Positions 26,143-34,574 of a DNA stretch of 64,000 nt are shown one piece after another. Made by a program: the position numbers and the translations under genes. This DNA comes from Psychroflexus halocasei (GTDB taxonomy: Bacteria > Bacteroidota > Bacteroidia > Flavobacteriales > Flavobacteriaceae), in the NCBI RefSeq assembly GCF_900107595.1, contig NZ_FNQF01000003.1, forward strand, positions 1 through 64,000, written 5' to 3'. Numbering within the stretch: the first letter of the stretch is position 1; each line of letters starts with the position of its first letter. The notes under the pieces are model-generated. The model did no database searches. It was given only the letters and a program-made list of their open reading frames with translations, and had not been told where the DNA came from.

Positions 26143-27256
26143 ATGCAAATTACATCAGATCATATCAAAACACTCAAAGAACGTCTCACTGCCCTAAAAC
26201 AGTATCTTTGACTTAGATGCCAAAGCCATAGAAATAAGTAACCAAGAAGAAAAGACATTCGCACCTGACTTTTGGAATGACTCTCAGAAAGCCCAAAAAA
26301 TAATGCAAGAACTCAACCAAGAAAAGCAGTGGATCAAGGATTATGAAGCTGCAAAAACTCAGGTTGAAGATGCCGAAACATTGTACGAGTTTTTTAAAGA
26401 AGGTGAAGTTGAAGAATCCGAACTTATCAAGAAGCATGATCATGCGCTTTCACTTATCGAGGAATTAGAGTTCAAAAATATGCTTTCTGATGAAAGTGAT
26501 AAACTCACTGCAGTGATACAAATCACAGCTGGTGCTGGTGGCACTGAAAGTTGTGATTGGGCTGGTATGCTCATGCGAATGTACATGATGTGGGCTGAAC
26601 ATAAAGGCTTCAAAATTAAAGAACTTAACTACCAAGAAGGTGATGTTGCTGGCATAAAAACAGTCACTTTAGAAATTGAAGGCGATTATGCCTTTGGTTG
26701 GCTTAAAGGTGAAAATGGTGTCCATCGCCTTGTCCGAATTTCTCCTTTTGATAGTAACGCGAAAAGACACACATCTTTCGTTTCAGTCTATGTTTATCCA
26801 CTTGTTGACGATAATATTGAAATCGATGTCAATCCAGCAGACATCAAATGGGATTTTGCAAGGTCTGGTGGTGCGGGCGGACAAAATGTAAACAAAGTTG
26901 AAACAAAAGCCATTTTAACACACCACCCAACAGGAATTGTGATCCATAATTCAGAAACACGTTCTCAGCTTGAAAATCGTGAAAAAGCGATGCAAATGTT
27001 GAAATCTCAACTCTATGAAATTGAGATTCAAAAACAACAAGAAGCCAGAAACGAAATCGAGTCTGAAAAGAAAAGTATTGAGTGGGGTTCACAAATTAGA
27101 AATTATGTTATGCATCCATACAAACTTGTGAAAGATGTAAGAACCGGACACGAAACAGGAAATGTTGATGCAGTTATGGATGGACAAATTGATGAATTCT
27201 TAAAAACTTACTTAATGTCTGAAGGACAAAAAACTGATAAAGAAGATACATTATGA
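26143..27256 (+). CDS. prfB: Peptide chain release factor 2, with programmed +1 frameshift
   Basis: RF2 recognises UGA and UAA and triggers peptide release. Translation starts at the ATG at 26143 and reads 22 codons (ending ALKQYL) to an in-frame TGA at 26209-26211, within TAT CTT TGA C. A +1 shift at CTT continues with GAC (26210) in the frame that ends at 27256, giving about 370 residues, the normal RF2 length. Visible motifs in the shifted part are the tripeptide anticodon SPF ([15 protein letters not shown]) and the hydrolysis motif GGQ ([15 protein letters not shown]). Taking only the second frame from 26303 would lose about 53 residues. The stop overlaps the start of the arsC-like gene. 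Confidence 0.93.
26203..26212 (+). promoter_or_regulatory. RF2 autoregulatory frameshift site
   Basis: TATCTTTGAC is identical to the conserved slippery core of bacterial prfB genes. When RF2 is scarce the ribosome pauses at UGA and slips +1 from CUU to UUU. The usual AGGGGG-like stimulatory element just upstream is absent here (CTAAAACAG instead). Confidence 0.9.
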
Positions 27257-27600
27257 TAAAAATATATCACAACCCAAGATGTTCAAAATCAAGACAAGGA
27301 TTAGAAATACTAAAAGAAAGCGGTCAAGAACATGAAGTCATTCAATACTTGAAAGAACCTTTGTCAATTGATGAATTAAAGGAAATTTTAAAGCTTTTAA
27401 ACATTAAACCCATTGCTCTTGTGAGGAAAAACGAGAAAATATGGAAAGAAAACTACAAAGAAAAAGTTGAAAAGCTTACCGATGATGAGATCATTCAAGC
27501 GATGATTGAAAATCCTAAACTCATTGAACGACCAATCGTTGTCAATGGAGAAAAAGCTGTTATTGGAAGACCTCCAGAAAACATCAAAGAAGTTTTATGA
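27253..27600 (+). CDS. arsC: ArsC/Spx-family arsenate reductase-like protein
   Basis: A 115-residue thioredoxin-fold protein. The catalytic cysteine is C10 in HNPRCSKSR, and the C-terminal [18 protein letters not shown] carries the arginines that bind arsenate in glutaredoxin-dependent ArsC. The length fits the family. There is no ars operon nearby; its ATG overlaps the prfB stop (ATGA), so it is translationally coupled to a housekeeping gene. It may act in general redox metabolism rather than arsenic resistance, as suggested for YffB-type relatives (inference). Confidence 0.82.
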   Translation: MIKIYHNPRCSKSRQGLEILKESGQEHEVIQYLKEPLSIDELKEILKLLNIKPIALVRKNEKIWKENYKEKVEKLTDDEIIQAMIENPKLIERPIVVNGEKAVIGRPPENIKEVL

Positions 27601-27635
27601 TCAGTTTCTAAACAGACGTGGAGTTCATTTATATA

Positions 27636-27666
27636 AAAAGCTTGTTTTAAATTAAAACAAGCTTTT
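27636..27666 (+). terminator. Terminator between arsC-like gene and glmM
   Basis: A long stem AAAAGCTTGTTTT/AAAACAAGCTTTT with a 5-base loop, nearly symmetrical, located between converging genes. Confidence 0.85.
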
Positions 27667-27691
27667 CTGTTTGTTCACAATACGCAATCAA

Positions 27692-29080
27692 TTATGCCTG
27701 TGCAATCTCTTGTAATTCAGTAATAAATTTTTGAGCTAAATCATCAGCTTCTTGCTGCGATTGAGCTTCAGTGTATATTCTAATAATGGGTTCGGTGTTA
27801 GATTTTCTCAAATGAACCCAATTTTCAGGAAAGTCAATTTTCACACCATCAATTGTAGTCACATCTTCATTTGAATATCGTGTTTCAATCGTTTTTAAAA
27901 TTCCATCAACATCTAAATCCGATGTTAATTGAACTTTCTCTTTAGTCATAAAATATTGTGGATAAGATGCTTTTAGGGCTGACATTGTCATTTCTTTTTC
28001 AGCAAAATGTGTTAAAAACAAAGCAACGCCAATCAAGCTGTCTCGACCATAATGCAACTGTGGATCAATGATTCCGCCATTACCTTCGCCTCCAATTACA
28101 GCATCCACTTCTTTCATTTTAGCTACAACATTGACTTCACCTACAGCACTTGCATAATAAGTTTCACCATGTTTTTCAGTGACATCTCTCAAGGCACGAG
28201 ATGATGATAAGTTGCTGACTGTTGGACCTTTTTTCTTGCTTAAAACGTAATCAGCAATGCTCACTAAAGTATATTCTTCGCCGAACATTTCTCCATTTTC
28301 ATCCATAAAAGCTAAGCGATCAACATCTGGATCGACTGTAATTCCGAAATCAGCTTTTTCTTTAACAACAGCCTCTGACAAAGCTGTCAAATGTTCTGCT
28401 AAAGGTTCTGGATTATGCGGAAAATGACCAGTTGGCTCACAGTAAAGTTTTACAACCTCAACTCCCATCATCTCTAATAGCGGTGGAATTGAAATTCCTC
28501 CTGTAGAGTTAACCCCATCAAAAACAACTCTGAGTTTTGCTTTTTTAACTTTATGAACATCAACTAATTGATGCTTCAAAACTTCTTCAATATGTAAATC
28601 GATATAAGCATCATTTCTGTAAACCTGTCCTAAATCATCAACTTCAGCAAAATCGAAATTTGATTTCTGAACATAATCAATGATTTTTTGTCCTTCTTCT
28701 GCATTCAAAAATTCACCTTCTTTATTCAGTAATTTCAGTGCATTCCATTCTTTAGGATTATGACTCGCTGTTAAGATAATCCCACCATCAGCATGCTCAA
28801 GCTTTACAGCCATTTCAACTGTTGGAGTTGTTGACAAACCTAAGTCGACCACATCAATTCCCAAACCCACTAAAGTTTGCATCACCAAACCTTGAATCAT
28901 TTGGCCAGAAATACGCGCATCTCGACCAACAACAACTTTATATTTTTCTTTGTTGCGTTGTTCTTTTATCCAAGTACCATAAGCTGATGCAAAGTTGACT
29001 GTGTCAATTGGTGTTAAATTTTCCTCAGGTTTACCGCCAATTGTTCCGCGTATTCCTGAAATAGATTTGATGAGTGTCAT
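27692..29080 (-). CDS. glmM: Phosphoglucosamine mutase
   Basis: A 462-residue alpha-D-phosphohexomutase. I choose the ATG at 29080 since the family begins close to LIKSISGIRGTIGG; an upstream in-frame start at 29113 adds 11 unconvincing residues. The four active-site loops are visible: phosphoserine TASHNPKEWNALK, metal loop DPDVDRLAF, sugar loop GEGNGG, and phosphate loop RKSNTEPIIRIY. GlmM converts glucosamine 6-phosphate to glucosamine 1-phosphate on the way to UDP-N-acetylglucosamine. Phosphomannomutase activity is a possible alternative. A glmU-type gene occurs 4 kb downstream at 33338. Confidence 0.88.
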   Translation of the reverse strand: MTLIKSISGIRGTIGGKPEENLTPIDTVNFASAYGTWIKEQRNKEKYKVVVGRDARISGQMIQGLVMQTLVGLGIDVVDLGLSTTPTVEMAVKLEHADGGIILTASHNPKEWNALKLLNKEGEFLNAEEGQKIIDYVQKSNFDFAEVDDLGQVYRNDAYIDLHIEEVLKHQLVDVHKVKKAKLRVVFDGVNSTGGISIPPLLEMMGVEVVKLYCEPTGHFPHNPEPLAEHLTALSEAVVKEKADFGITVDPDVDRLAFMDENGEMFGEEYTLVSIADYVLSKKKGPTVSNLSSSRALRDVTEKHGETYYASAVGEVNVVAKMKEVDAVIGGEGNGGIIDPQLHYGRDSLIGVALFLTHFAEKEMTMSALKASYPQYFMTKEKVQLTSDLDVDGILKTIETRYSNEDVTTIDGVKIDFPENWVHLRKSNTEPIIRIYTEAQSQQEADDLAQKFITELQEIAQA

Positions 29081-29173
29081 AAGATTGGTTTCTAATTTTT
29101 TGTAAATATACAAGTCATCTTATTTTATTCCTAAAATTTAAGACAACTCGTTTAAAAAAGCTACTTTCATCGC

Positions 29174-29764
29174 ATGAATTACTTGGCACACATCTATTTA
29201 TCTGGCGATGACACGAAAGTTATGTTAGGCAACTTTATGGCTGATAGCATCAAGGGAAAAGACTTCCTCAAATATGAAGAAGGCATTCAGCGTGGCATTT
29301 TATTACACAGAGAAATTGACACTTTCACGGATGCGCATCCGCTTGTGATGCAGAGCAAAAAGAGATTTCACCCTATTTTACATCACTACAGCGGCGTTGC
29401 TGTTGATGTTCTTTACGATCATGTATTAGCAAAAAACTGGAGTGAATACCATGAGCAACAATTAGATAAATACGTTAACGATGTTTATCAAACCTTAACT
29501 GAGCACAAAGAATTTTTAACTAAAAATGTACAGAATTTTCTGCCAATTATGATTGAGTATAATTGGTTGGTTAATTATAAAGATGTTGATGGGATTGACC
29601 AAATTTTAAAGCAAATGAACCGACGGATTAAACACCGCGTCGATTTATCTGCTGCTGTTTCAGTGATGCGTGAACACCAAAGTAAATTTGACCAAGAGTT
29701 CAAGCTTTTCTTTGAAGATATGCGACATCATATCAAGAAATATAGACTTAAAAACAATTTCTAA
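29174..29764 (+). CDS. acpH: ACP phosphodiesterase-like (DUF479) hydrolase
   Basis: A 196-residue protein of the AcpH/DUF479 family: MNYLAHIYLSGDDTKVMLGN at the start, FMADSIKGKDF, and HREIDTFTDAHPLV, with the histidine/aspartate pattern of an HD-like metal site. E. coli AcpH removes the phosphopantetheine arm from acyl carrier protein. The family match is clear, but many Bacteroidota members are untested. It is divergent from glmM and ends three bases before the convergent DUF4252 gene, with no room for a terminator. Confidence 0.85.
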   Translation: MNYLAHIYLSGDDTKVMLGNFMADSIKGKDFLKYEEGIQRGILLHREIDTFTDAHPLVMQSKKRFHPILHHYSGVAVDVLYDHVLAKNWSEYHEQQLDKYVNDVYQTLTEHKEFLTKNVQNFLPIMIEYNWLVNYKDVDGIDQILKQMNRRIKHRVDLSAAVSVMREHQSKFDQEFKLFFEDMRHHIKKYRLKNNF

Positions 29765-29767
29765 AAT

Positions 29768-30322
29768 TTATATTGAAACGTTTTTACTTTGATTACCATT
29801 TTTGTTTTCAGAAATAATAGACTCCATAAAATCGCCAACTTGATCAAGTTCTAATTTCTCCAAAATCTTTACAATTTTAACCATGTCATTTGGTTCTAAT
29901 TCTTTGCTATTGACTCGGGACAAAATCATTCCAAAATTTTCGCTTTTCCCGTAAAATAAAAGTTCATCGATATCTTCTGGCTCTCCTAAATAAAGTAAGT
30001 TCATTTTTTGAGAACCGTCATTCATTCGCATTAATGATTCATAGCTTTCAAGTTTAATAATATTTTCTAAAGTTTCAGACTCTGATGTAAACTTCTGATC
30101 ATCATGACTTAAGTAAGCAAAGTTGACAGACTTTATTTTTTTAACAGTCTTGATTTGCTCTTCTGACAAACCATCATAACTCGCTAAAAGTATATCAGGC
30201 GTTAAACTCATGGTTTTAAAAGCAGGATCATTTTGTTTTTCTACAAGGTATTCCTGAACAGATTGTTGATTTTGACAAGACACCAACAAAGCTAAAATGA
30301 TAATTGTTAAATATTTTTTCAT
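29768..30322 (-). CDS. DUF4252-family lipoprotein
   Basis: A 184-residue lipoprotein: signal peptide with lipobox LLVSC (Cys16). The pattern of a DUF4252 protein is visible: a central YESLMRMNDGSQKMNLLYLG strand region and a C-terminal helical VKIVKILEKLELDQVGDFME. It follows its paralogue by 11 bases, and both belong to the operon headed by the ECF sigma factor at 31806. It is probably periplasmic. The function is unknown; in Bacteroidota these proteins often sit beside ECF sigma genes. Confidence 0.75.
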   Translation of the reverse strand: MKKYLTIIILALLVSCQNQQSVQEYLVEKQNDPAFKTMSLTPDILLASYDGLSEEQIKTVKKIKSVNFAYLSHDDQKFTSESETLENIIKLESYESLMRMNDGSQKMNLLYLGEPEDIDELLFYGKSENFGMILSRVNSKELEPNDMVKIVKILEKLELDQVGDFMESIISENKNGNQSKNVSI

Positions 30323-30333
30323 GATCTTAAGTT

Positions 30334-30861
30334 TTATTTTTCTTCGTTTAAATCATCTAAAGATTCAGCTCCTGGTATGTTCATTTTTTTGGTCAATGCT
30401 GAAATTTTAGTTAGATCAACATTACCAGTGATCATCATCAAGACACTTTGAGATTTTTTAGGGTTGTGAAGCAACATGATCAATTCTTTAACAACATCAT
30501 CGGTCTTACCTGGTTTGACATAAAACTTAATGTCACTATCATCTTCATTAACACGCATTAATAAATCTAGATTCGAGTTCTTCAGATAAGATTCAGTATC
30601 AACCCTAATTTTATCGGCAGCAACTTTGTTTTCTGTTTGAAAAATTTTAATGTTTTCAATACTCTCGACTAAATCCAAGTAAGCTTTCACTTCTTGATCT
30701 TGACTATCCAGGTCTAGTTTACTCATTAACTTAAACATTTGTTGTGTAAAAATCATTGAGGTCACACCTTCCATATTTTCGAAATTATCAAAGTTTTGAG
30801 CCTTGATTTCACTTGATAATGTGGCAATCATGATGCCTAGTAACAGAATTATTTTTTTCAT
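30334..30861 (-). CDS. DUF4252-family exported protein
   Basis: A 175-residue protein with a signal peptide ending at about SEIKAQ (22), no lipobox cysteine. It shares the plan of its neighbour: an acidic helical N-terminal part, then LDLLMRVNEDDSDIKFYVKP and a hydrophobic VLMMITGNVDLTKISALTKK, the DUF4252 signature region. The two proteins look like paralogues, one lipidated and one soluble. It begins four bases after the membrane protein gene, third in the sigma-factor operon. Confidence 0.75.
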   Translation of the reverse strand: MKKIILLLGIMIATLSSEIKAQNFDNFENMEGVTSMIFTQQMFKLMSKLDLDSQDQEVKAYLDLVESIENIKIFQTENKVAADKIRVDTESYLKNSNLDLLMRVNEDDSDIKFYVKPGKTDDVVKELIMLLHNPKKSQSVLMMITGNVDLTKISALTKKMNIPGAESLDDLNEEK

Positions 30862-30865
30862 CTTC

Positions 30866-31309
30866 TTATTGTATTAATCGTTTTTTGGTTTCTTCTAATT
30901 TATTAATGTACTTCAAATTTGAACTTGCTTTATTCATTTCAAAAGAAAGTTTATCCAAAACTTCTTTCGTCTGTTTAAAAACTAATCTAGCTTCTTCTTT
31001 TTGTTTGTAATCTTGATAATGACTATTGAGATAAAAGCTACTAGCGATGAGAACTATAAGGACAGCAGCCAATTTATAAAATTGATGCGTTAATTTTTTA
31101 GACTTTGGCTTTTCAAATTTAAATTCATCATAATCTTCTTTTTTTGCTTCCTGAAATCCAACAAACATTTGTTGATATATTTCTAAATCTTCAGGAATAT
31201 CAGTGTTCTCCAAAAAGAAATCTCGTAAAGTTTCTTCTTGCTCTATTGTTGTTTCTCCTAAATCGTACAATTTCAACAACTCACGGATATCATCTTCCTT
31301 CATTTTCAT
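30866..31309 (-). CDS. Single-pass membrane protein, candidate anti-sigma factor
   Basis: A 147-residue protein with a cytoplasmic helical N-terminus (IRELLKLYDLGETTIEQEET and onward, about 7-60), one membrane segment (about 73-90, LAAVLIVLIASSFYL), and a charged coiled-coil C-terminal part outside. No zinc-finger HxxxCxxC is present. Its start overlaps the sigma factor stop by four bases (translational coupling), and its topology fits an anti-sigma factor controlling that sigma. This is inference from position and shape, not from a recognised family. Confidence 0.6.
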   Translation of the reverse strand: MKMKEDDIRELLKLYDLGETTIEQEETLRDFFLENTDIPEDLEIYQQMFVGFQEAKKEDYDEFKFEKPKSKKLTHQFYKLAAVLIVLIASSFYLNSHYQDYKQKEEARLVFKQTKEVLDKLSFEMNKASSNLKYINKLEETKKRLIQ

Positions 31310-31806
31310 TGTGCCAATATTATTTTCATTTTTTCATGTAATTTTTTTCTAGCTCTTGATAAACTTACTCTCACATTGACAGGCGTCATTTCTAATATTT
31401 CTGCAATTTGATCAAATTCAAACCTTTCAATTTCTCTCAATTGAATAATCGTTTTGTCTTTATAACTCATCTGATCAAGAGCTTTTTCTAAAAGTGCTAA
31501 ACTTTGTTTTTTCTCTAATTTTTCTTCTGCATTCTCCTCTGAATCTGAAACACGTTCCTGCACAAGTTCAAGGTGATTGTGGCGTTTAGATTTTAAAATG
31601 TCATAAGCATAATTTTTGATCATCGTCATCGCGTAAGCCTCAGAATTATTAATTCCAGAAAGTTGATCTTTTTTCATCCATAATTTCAACATCACTTCTT
31701 GAACAGCGTCTTGAGCCAAATCATCAGATTTTAATAATCTTTTTGCTAACCGATACATTTTTGGTTGTGCATTTTTAAAATGATTTAAAAACTGAGATTC
31801 GTTCAT
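31306..31806 (-). CDS. ECF-type RNA polymerase sigma factor
   Basis: A 166-residue sigma-70 family member with only regions 2 and 4. The start is placed at the ATG at 31806 (MNESQFLNHF), because the longer frame adds 11 atypical residues. Region 2 is seen in LAQDAVQEVMLKLWMKKDQL and NSEAYAMTMIKNYAYDILK; region 4 helix-turn-helix in REIERFEFDQIAEILEMTPVNVRVSLSRARKKL. It heads an operon with a membrane protein and two DUF4252 proteins, likely its own regulator and targets. Confidence 0.9.
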   Translation of the reverse strand: MNESQFLNHFKNAQPKMYRLAKRLLKSDDLAQDAVQEVMLKLWMKKDQLSGINNSEAYAMTMIKNYAYDILKSKRHNHLELVQERVSDSEENAEEKLEKKQSLALLEKALDQMSYKDKTIIQLREIERFEFDQIAEILEMTPVNVRVSLSRARKKLHEKMKIILAQ

Positions 31807-31896
31807 TGTTGCTGCGCTCTTCAATATCATGACGAGCATATTTCTGATTTGTTACACTTTTTTTTATAAATTTACAGGAACCTAATTTTTTCTGTT

Positions 31897-33276
31897 ATGA
31901 AAATCCGCTATTTATTCATTTTTCTAATGAGTTTATCAATAATCAGTTGTAAAGATGATTTTGATGACATCATTGAGCCAACTGAAACAATTGACATTCA
32001 AAATTTCGTATGGCGAGCAATGAATGACTTTTATCTTTACAAAGCAGATTCACCTGATTTAGGAAATGATAGATTTTCAACTCAAGAAGAATTTATCAAT
32101 TATCTAAAAAGTTATAATTCTCCTGAAAATCTTTTTGAAGATTTACTCGCAACACAAGATAGATTTTCGATTATTGTTAGCGATTACACAGCACTAGAAA
32201 ACAGTTTAAGTGGCGTCAATCAATCGACAGGTTTAAGAATAACATATCTTCAACAATCAGGAAGTAATCAAGTTTATGGGTTTATTCGTTATGTATTACC
32301 AGGTTCATCAGCTGATGAAAAAGGCTTAGAACGCGGAATGATTTTTAATAAAATAAATGATGAAACACTCACTATTGATTCTAATTTTTTAGAATTAACA
32401 AGCGGAAATTCTTACACAATTCAATTAGCACAATTTGTCGATGATGAATTAGTATCAATTGATCAAAGTGTGATTTTAGAGAAAAGAGTTATACAAGAAA
32501 ACCCTGTTCATTATTCTGAAGTTCTCAATTTTGATACAGCCAAAATCGGTTATTTGGTGTATAACAATTTCAGAGGAGATTTTGATTCTGAATTAAATGC
32601 TGTTTTTCAAAATTTTAATGCAAATAATGTTGATGAGCTCATTATTGATTTAAGATACAACTCTGGCGGAAGTGTTGAGTCCTGTAAAGATTTAGCAAGC
32701 ATGATTACTGGTCAATTTAATAATCAGGTTTTTGCAAGACAAATTTATAACTCAAATTTTGATCCTGATGAATTATTTTTTGATTCAACTATTAGAAGTG
32801 GTGAATCTATCAATTCACTAAACTTATCAAAAGTTTATATTTTAACAAGCCGCAATTCTGCTTCAGCAAGTGAGTTATTGATCAATTCTCTAAACGCTTA
32901 CATCGATGTTGTACAAATCGGAGAAACGACTGTTGGTAAATTTGAAGCTTCCAGAACTTTGTATGATTCTCCTAATTACAATAAAAGCAATGCGAATATT
33001 GGCCATACTTATGCTTTGCAACCACTTATCTCTAAGCTCGAAAATGCAAATGGTCAAGGCGATTATGCAGAAGGTTTAATTCCGCAGTTTCAGAAAACTG
33101 AAGATTTTCGAGATGCAAAAGCTTTTGGTGATACTTCTGAAAGTTTATTGTCAGAAGCGCTTAACATTATTGGCGTAGCTAGAAGTAAACCTTCAAAAAT
33201 AAATCAACAAGAAGTTGAAGTCATTTTTGAAGATCATCAAAACAAACCAAATTATCAAAAAATGTATCTCGATTAA
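31897..33276 (+). CDS. S41-family (C-terminal processing) peptidase, lipoprotein
   Basis: A 459-residue lipoprotein: lipobox SIISC (Cys18). It has a PDZ-like region (about 110-195, GFIRYVLPGSSADEKGLERG) and the S41 protease domain (about 210-400), with DLRYNSGGSVES and SASASE at 321-326 containing the catalytic serine, and VGK about 25 residues later supplying the likely lysine base. Such proteases cleave misfolded or surface proteins in the periplasm. Unlike CtpA, there is no peptidoglycan-binding domain. It is divergent from the sigma factor (90-base gap). Confidence 0.88.
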   Translation: MKIRYLFIFLMSLSIISCKDDFDDIIEPTETIDIQNFVWRAMNDFYLYKADSPDLGNDRFSTQEEFINYLKSYNSPENLFEDLLATQDRFSIIVSDYTALENSLSGVNQSTGLRITYLQQSGSNQVYGFIRYVLPGSSADEKGLERGMIFNKINDETLTIDSNFLELTSGNSYTIQLAQFVDDELVSIDQSVILEKRVIQENPVHYSEVLNFDTAKIGYLVYNNFRGDFDSELNAVFQNFNANNVDELIIDLRYNSGGSVESCKDLASMITGQFNNQVFARQIYNSNFDPDELFFDSTIRSGESINSLNLSKVYILTSRNSASASELLINSLNAYIDVVQIGETTVGKFEASRTLYDSPNYNKSNANIGHTYALQPLISKLENANGQGDYAEGLIPQFQKTEDFRDAKAFGDTSESLLSEALNIIGVARSKPSKINQQEVEVIFEDHQNKPNYQKMYLD

Positions 33277-33278
33277 AT

Positions 33279-33320
33279 AAAAAATCTATCTCTTCATTTT
33301 ACTGAAAAAATAGATTTTTT
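33279..33320 (+). terminator. Terminator between S41 peptidase and glmU-like gene
   Basis: A stem AAAAATCTAT/ATAGATTTTT with a 20-base loop, ending in a T-run, between converging genes. Confidence 0.75.
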
Positions 33321-33337
33321 ATAGTTGTTATTTCAAT

Positions 33338-34513
33338 TTAGTCACGTCGATAAGGCTGTGTCAACTCATGAACTTTTTCAAGTATATTTTGCTCTACTGA
33401 ATTCAGTTCCAATTGTCGTCTTTTCATTACAATATCAGCAACTTCCATCGCTTTTTTTAAGTTGTAAGTTTTAACACCTTGATTTCCTCCCCATGAAAAA
33501 CTTGGAACAAAATTTCTTGGAAAACCTGATCCGAAAATATTAGTCGAAACACCAATAATCGTTCCTGTGTTAAACATCGTGTTGATTGCAGATTTAGAGT
33601 GATCGCCCATAATTAAACCACAAAATTGCAATCCAGTATATGTAAAACCTTTCTTCGAGTAATCCCATAACTTTACACTCGCATAATTATTTTTGAGATT
33701 AGATGTATTTGAATCTGCGCCAATATTGCACCATTCACCTAAAATAGAATTTCCTAAAAAGCCATCATGACCTTTGTTTGAATAGCCAGTAATTACAGAA
33801 TTACTCACCTCTCCTCCTACTTTTGAATGAGGTCCAATTGTCGTTCCTGTATATATTTTTGCACCCATTTTCAAAGTTGAAGATTCACATAAAGCAAATG
33901 GTCCTCGAACAGCTGTATTTTCCATAACCTCAGCATTTTTTCCAATGTAAATTGCTCCTTCACTTGCGTTTAAAGTTGCATTGTGAACTGTAGCGCCTTC
34001 TTCTATAAAAATTTGAGAAGGATTAACAGCGTAAACATGCGAAGGAATTTCTTGTGAAGTTCGACCAGAAGTTATTCGTTCAAAATCATCTTGAATGGCT
34101 TGATGGTTTTGAGCAAAAATATCCCAAACATTCTTGATTTCAATATTTTGATGTTTAAAGTCAACTTTCTTTAGAGTTGAAGTGTCTAAAGTAGCACCAG
34201 ATTTCAACTTATAAGCCACAACAGTTGATTCCGTTTGTAAAACTTCATCAAAAGACAGAGATTCAATGGATTCAATTAAATGTTGATCAGGTAAAAAACG
34301 GCTATTGATATAAATTGATTCTTCAGAGCCGTCGGATTTTTGAAATTTTTCTTGAAGATAATCTTCAGTTTCGTAAAAAACAGAAGTCTCAAAAATGTTT
34401 TCGTACTTTTCTGAAATTTTTCTTATTCCGATTCTCAAATCGGCAATTGGTCTTGTATATGTGAGTGGTAAAAAGTTGTGACGATGCTCATCATCAAATA
34501 ATACAATATTCAT
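33338..34513 (-). CDS. Alternative GlmU-type sugar nucleotidyltransferase/acetyltransferase
   Basis: A 391-residue protein matching TIGR03991: MNIVLFDDEHRHNFLPLTYT and RPIADLRIGIRKI at the start, rather than the GxGTRMxxxxPK loop of classical GlmU, and a C-terminal left-handed beta-helix (about 155-340) with hexapeptide repeats (VHNATLNASEGAIYIGKNAE, GPHSKVGGEVSNSVITGY). The family is thought to replace bifunctional GlmU in Bacteroidota, making UDP-N-acetylglucosamine from glucosamine 1-phosphate. Together with glmM at 27692 it completes the route. It is transcribed alone. Confidence 0.83.
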   Translation of the reverse strand: MNIVLFDDEHRHNFLPLTYTRPIADLRIGIRKISEKYENIFETSVFYETEDYLQEKFQKSDGSEESIYINSRFLPDQHLIESIESLSFDEVLQTESTVVAYKLKSGATLDTSTLKKVDFKHQNIEIKNVWDIFAQNHQAIQDDFERITSGRTSQEIPSHVYAVNPSQIFIEEGATVHNATLNASEGAIYIGKNAEVMENTAVRGPFALCESSTLKMGAKIYTGTTIGPHSKVGGEVSNSVITGYSNKGHDGFLGNSILGEWCNIGADSNTSNLKNNYASVKLWDYSKKGFTYTGLQFCGLIMGDHSKSAINTMFNTGTIIGVSTNIFGSGFPRNFVPSFSWGGNQGVKTYNLKKAMEVADIVMKRRQLELNSVEQNILEKVHELTQPYRRD

Positions 34514-34574
34514 CCGTTGATTTTTTTATTCAAATTTTATTTGGCTAAATTTACGCACATTAAAATAAAAAACA

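Noticed and set aside
26303-27256. A shorter release factor gene starting at 26303
   Set aside because: The RF2 N-terminal part and the conserved frameshift site lie directly upstream in two frames; the gene starts at 26143.
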